From contig NC_009440.1 in NCBI RefSeq assembly GCF_000016605.1, forward strand, positions 806,001 through 870,000: DNA of 64,000 bases, written 5' to 3'. Numbering within the stretch: the first letter of the stretch is position 1; every line of letters starts with the position of its first letter. The translations under genes were made by a program, and so were the position numbers. This document shows, one piece after another, positions 62,481 to 64,000 of the stretch. The notes beneath the pieces were generated by a model. It was not told where the DNA came from, did no database searches, and saw nothing but the letters and a program-made list of their open reading frames with translations. Origin of the DNA: Metallosphaera sedula DSM 5348 (lineage in GTDB: Archaea; Thermoproteota; Thermoprotei_A; Sulfolobales; Sulfolobaceae).

Positions 62481-62999
62481 ATGAGGGTCTCGTCTATATT
62501 TGCGGGATTGGTTTTACCATTAGCTGTAATTCCTTGGGAACTCCTCGCATACTCATTCTCAAGAAGCTTATACGCAGGAGCCATAGTTGTCGTGATAGGG
62601 GAAATGGTTGGTCTTTATGTTGCTAGGCTGATAACTCGCAGGAAAGCTAATCTTCGTATAAATAAGGGAATGACACTTTCCATTCCAGTTATATTACTCA
62701 TGATCGCGTTTCCTCCTCCCTTACCAATAGGATTCAGGTATCCTCTCCTTGTAACCCCGGCAGTTATCGGAGGAATATGTGAGGAGCTTATCTATAGAGA
62801 CTACATATTGGAGACTGGGAAGTATGATAACTATATTCAGGCCTTTCTATGGTCCCTAAATCACGCTCTCGATGGACCAGTGTTCGTTGCTTATACCTTT
62901 ATACTAGGAATATTTCTTGGAATTATATCTAAAAGATTCGGTGTATTTCCATGCATAATAGCCCATGTTTCGTCCAACGTTCTAAGGTTATTTTTATGA
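62481..62999 (+). CDS. CPBP-family intramembrane metalloprotease
   Basis: 172 residues from ATG 62481 (ATG 62424 adds 19 polar residues). Motifs are EELIYRDYILE (EE-x3-R), SLNHALDGPV (H with flanking residues) and IIAHVSSNVLRL (H-x2-SN), which together make the glutamate/histidine site of Abi/CPBP proteins. Such proteins cleave membrane substrates or modify peptides, including prenylated proteins and bacteriocins. The target is unknown. Confidence 0.78.
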   Translation: MRVSSIFAGLVLPLAVIPWELLAYSFSRSLYAGAIVVVIGEMVGLYVARLITRRKANLRINKGMTLSIPVILLMIAFPPPLPIGFRYPLLVTPAVIGGICEELIYRDYILETGKYDNYIQAFLWSLNHALDGPVFVAYTFILGIFLGIISKRFGVFPCIIAHVSSNVLRLFL

Positions 63000-63064
63000 T
63001 AAGCCGAAAATCATCTCCTTTTAGCCTGTGAAGATAGAATAAAACAGGCTATCTGATTAGCTTC

Positions 63065-63583
63065 TTACTCTATTTCCATTTCAGAAATTGAGTGGTCCAT
63101 GATATTTAGTAATTGTTTAGTCTTATTCTTCATCAATTCTAAGCACTCGCGACCCCAAGCGCTCAATTCAAATCCTTCGGTATTATTCACTTCGCACTCA
63201 ACTACAGTAACCATATCAGGAAGCACTCCGAGCGAGCTTCCCACCTTAAGGAACGAATTTATATCCATATAATACCCCTTGACATTGGAATATATCTCTA
63301 GCCAAGTTTCCATAGCTCCCTTAGCTATTCTTGGTCTATAGACTCTCAATTCCTGTTTGCCTCTCTTTTCTGCGGCCATTAAAATAAGAGAACCTGGATT
63401 AAGGAACCCTAACTCAGAACTACCCTTTAGTGCACCGAGACTGAGGTCTAGGACATCTATTCCCTCTTTTCTCAGTTCCTCCATTGCCAAGATAGGTATT
63501 GCATAATCCCCTTGGTATAGATATCCCACAGCGGCTACCTTAGGAGGAGGGACTAACCTATTTCCCAATCCATTTAACGTCAA
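63065..63583 (-). CDS. M52-like protein without the acidic nickel ligand
   Basis: 172 residues. VAAVGYLYQGDYAIPILAMEELRKEG follows the pattern of hydrogenase maturation proteases (GxGNxxxGDDGxG...), but the normal GDDG is QGDYAI, so the metal-binding acidic residue is absent. The last part, INSFLKVGSSLGVLPDMVTVVECEVN and SAWGRECLELM, aligns in shape with the M52 core and C-terminal helix. It may be a non-proteolytic relative. It starts at ATG 63583 and overlaps the upstream gene by 26 bases. Confidence 0.5.
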   Translation of the reverse strand: MTLNGLGNRLVPPPKVAAVGYLYQGDYAIPILAMEELRKEGIDVLDLSLGALKGSSELGFLNPGSLILMAAEKRGKQELRVYRPRIAKGAMETWLEIYSNVKGYYMDINSFLKVGSSLGVLPDMVTVVECEVNNTEGFELSAWGRECLELMKNKTKQLLNIMDHSISEMEIE

Positions 63584-63998
63584 AGGACTTGGTGACCTCC
63601 ATCATCTCTTCTGAGAAGAGTAGATTAAATGCCTTCATGGACATCTCGTCAGCACCCTTTATTACACCTACCTCCATCGTTATTCCCTTTTCTAGAGTTC
63701 TCCTGCTTAACTCCAAGCTCATGTTATCATGCGACCATATGACTCCCATTTCCGCCACTCCTTCGTAAATTGCTCTCGGTATCTCCCTGTAATCCTTTGC
63801 TATTATTACGTCCACGCTATCTTGGCATTTCCTTTTGATGTAATCAATTCCTACTTTTCCTAGAACATAATACTCTGGGTCAGGAATCATGAACTTCCCA
63901 CATTTTTCAACATGTTTAAACACAAGTGCAGGTTTCACTTCCATGAAGGTTTTCCTAACAAGCAAGATATCCCATTCCTTGAGCACCTTCATATCCAC
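63558..63998 (-). CDS. substrate-binding-protein-like protein, possibly partial at window edge
   Basis: 146 or more residues; the frame reaches the window end with ATG at 63992 and GTG at 63998 as possible starts. MIPDPEYYVLGKVGIDYIKR resembles the D-P-x-x-x-x-G segment of molybdate/tungstate-type binding proteins, and VDVIIAKDYREIPRAIYEGVAEMGVIW fits the hinge region of a type II periplasmic-binding fold. No signal peptide is visible in this window. It overlaps the M52-like gene and may form a two-gene unit. Function unknown. Confidence 0.45.
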   Translation of the reverse strand: MDMKVLKEWDILLVRKTFMEVKPALVFKHVEKCGKFMIPDPEYYVLGKVGIDYIKRKCQDSVDVIIAKDYREIPRAIYEGVAEMGVIWSHDNMSLELSRRTLEKGITMEVGVIKGADEMSMKAFNLLFSEEMMEVTKSFDVKWIGK

Positions 63999-64000
63999 AG

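Noticed and set aside
1-64000. CRISPR arrays and insertion sequences
   Set aside because: No repeated 24-37 base units with regular spacers and no intact transposase gene were noticed while reading the window; short or degenerate copies could have been missed.

Overview
The window reads as part of the chromosome of a thermoacidophilic crenarchaeon of the order Sulfolobales. Genes are densely packed with short leaders, TATA-like boxes sit about 25 bases upstream of many first genes (leaderless style), and GGTGAG-type Shine-Dalgarno sequences appear mainly inside operons. Family markers agree: a MalA-type alpha-glucosidase, a TreX remnant, DUF973 and DUF3211 proteins, VapBC pairs and a crenarchaeal-type uptake [NiFe] hydrogenase. 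The base composition looks intermediate rather than strongly AT-rich, which fits Metallosphaera better than Sulfolobus or Acidianus, but I did not compute it and cannot name a species.

Layout. 1-7.6 kb: a truncated amino-acid permease divergent from an arginine deiminase, two paralogous metallophosphoesterases, and a compact alpha-E / transglutaminase / ATP-grasp operon. 7.9-12.4 kb: assimilatory nitrate operon (siroheme nitrite reductase, NarK-like porter, molybdopterin nitrate reductase). 12.5-18.7 kb: a complete urease operon read on the minus strand as ureAB(fused)-C-E-F-G-D, followed downstream of its promoter region by an APC permease. Together these form a nitrogen-acquisition block. 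19.3-38.9 kb: an accessory region with MBL hydrolase, two DHA2 drug-efflux type transporters, aminotransferase, TusA, AIM24, cupin, a radical-SAM-like protein without its cluster cysteines, a possible structured RNA, two VapBC pairs, a nucleotidyltransferase gene cut by a TAG codon, DUF973, a CDF metal transporter, an alcohol dehydrogenase, ThiC, a methyltransferase, MalA and a decayed treX.

39.4-55.0 kb: a [NiFe]-hydrogenase island with structural genes hynS-hynL, a full set of maturation genes (hypA, a MinD-type hypB substitute, hypF, hypC, hypD, hypE), a second hypC, a HypC-like protein lacking the catalytic cysteine, two maturation proteases, a radical SAM protein, a cysteine-depleted large-subunit paralogue that resembles the HupK/HoxV scaffold, a DUF1641 protein, an HxlR regulator, a MIP18-like protein, a class II aldolase-like protein and a duplicated zinc-ribbon protein. 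55-64 kb: membrane proteins, an APC permease, a surface beta-propeller, a thioredoxin / YyaL-like protein, a CPBP protease, and at the edge a third M52-like protein next to a binding-protein-like protein.

The two nickel enzymes, urease and hydrogenase, lie about 25 kb apart and each carries its own nickel-insertion genes. The most interesting parts are unusual ligand positions: the urease flap cysteine is valine, the hydrogenase small subunit has Asn in place of one proximal-cluster cysteine, and the large-subunit paralogue keeps only two of four Ni-Fe cysteines. No tRNA, rRNA, CRISPR array or intact insertion sequence was recognised.
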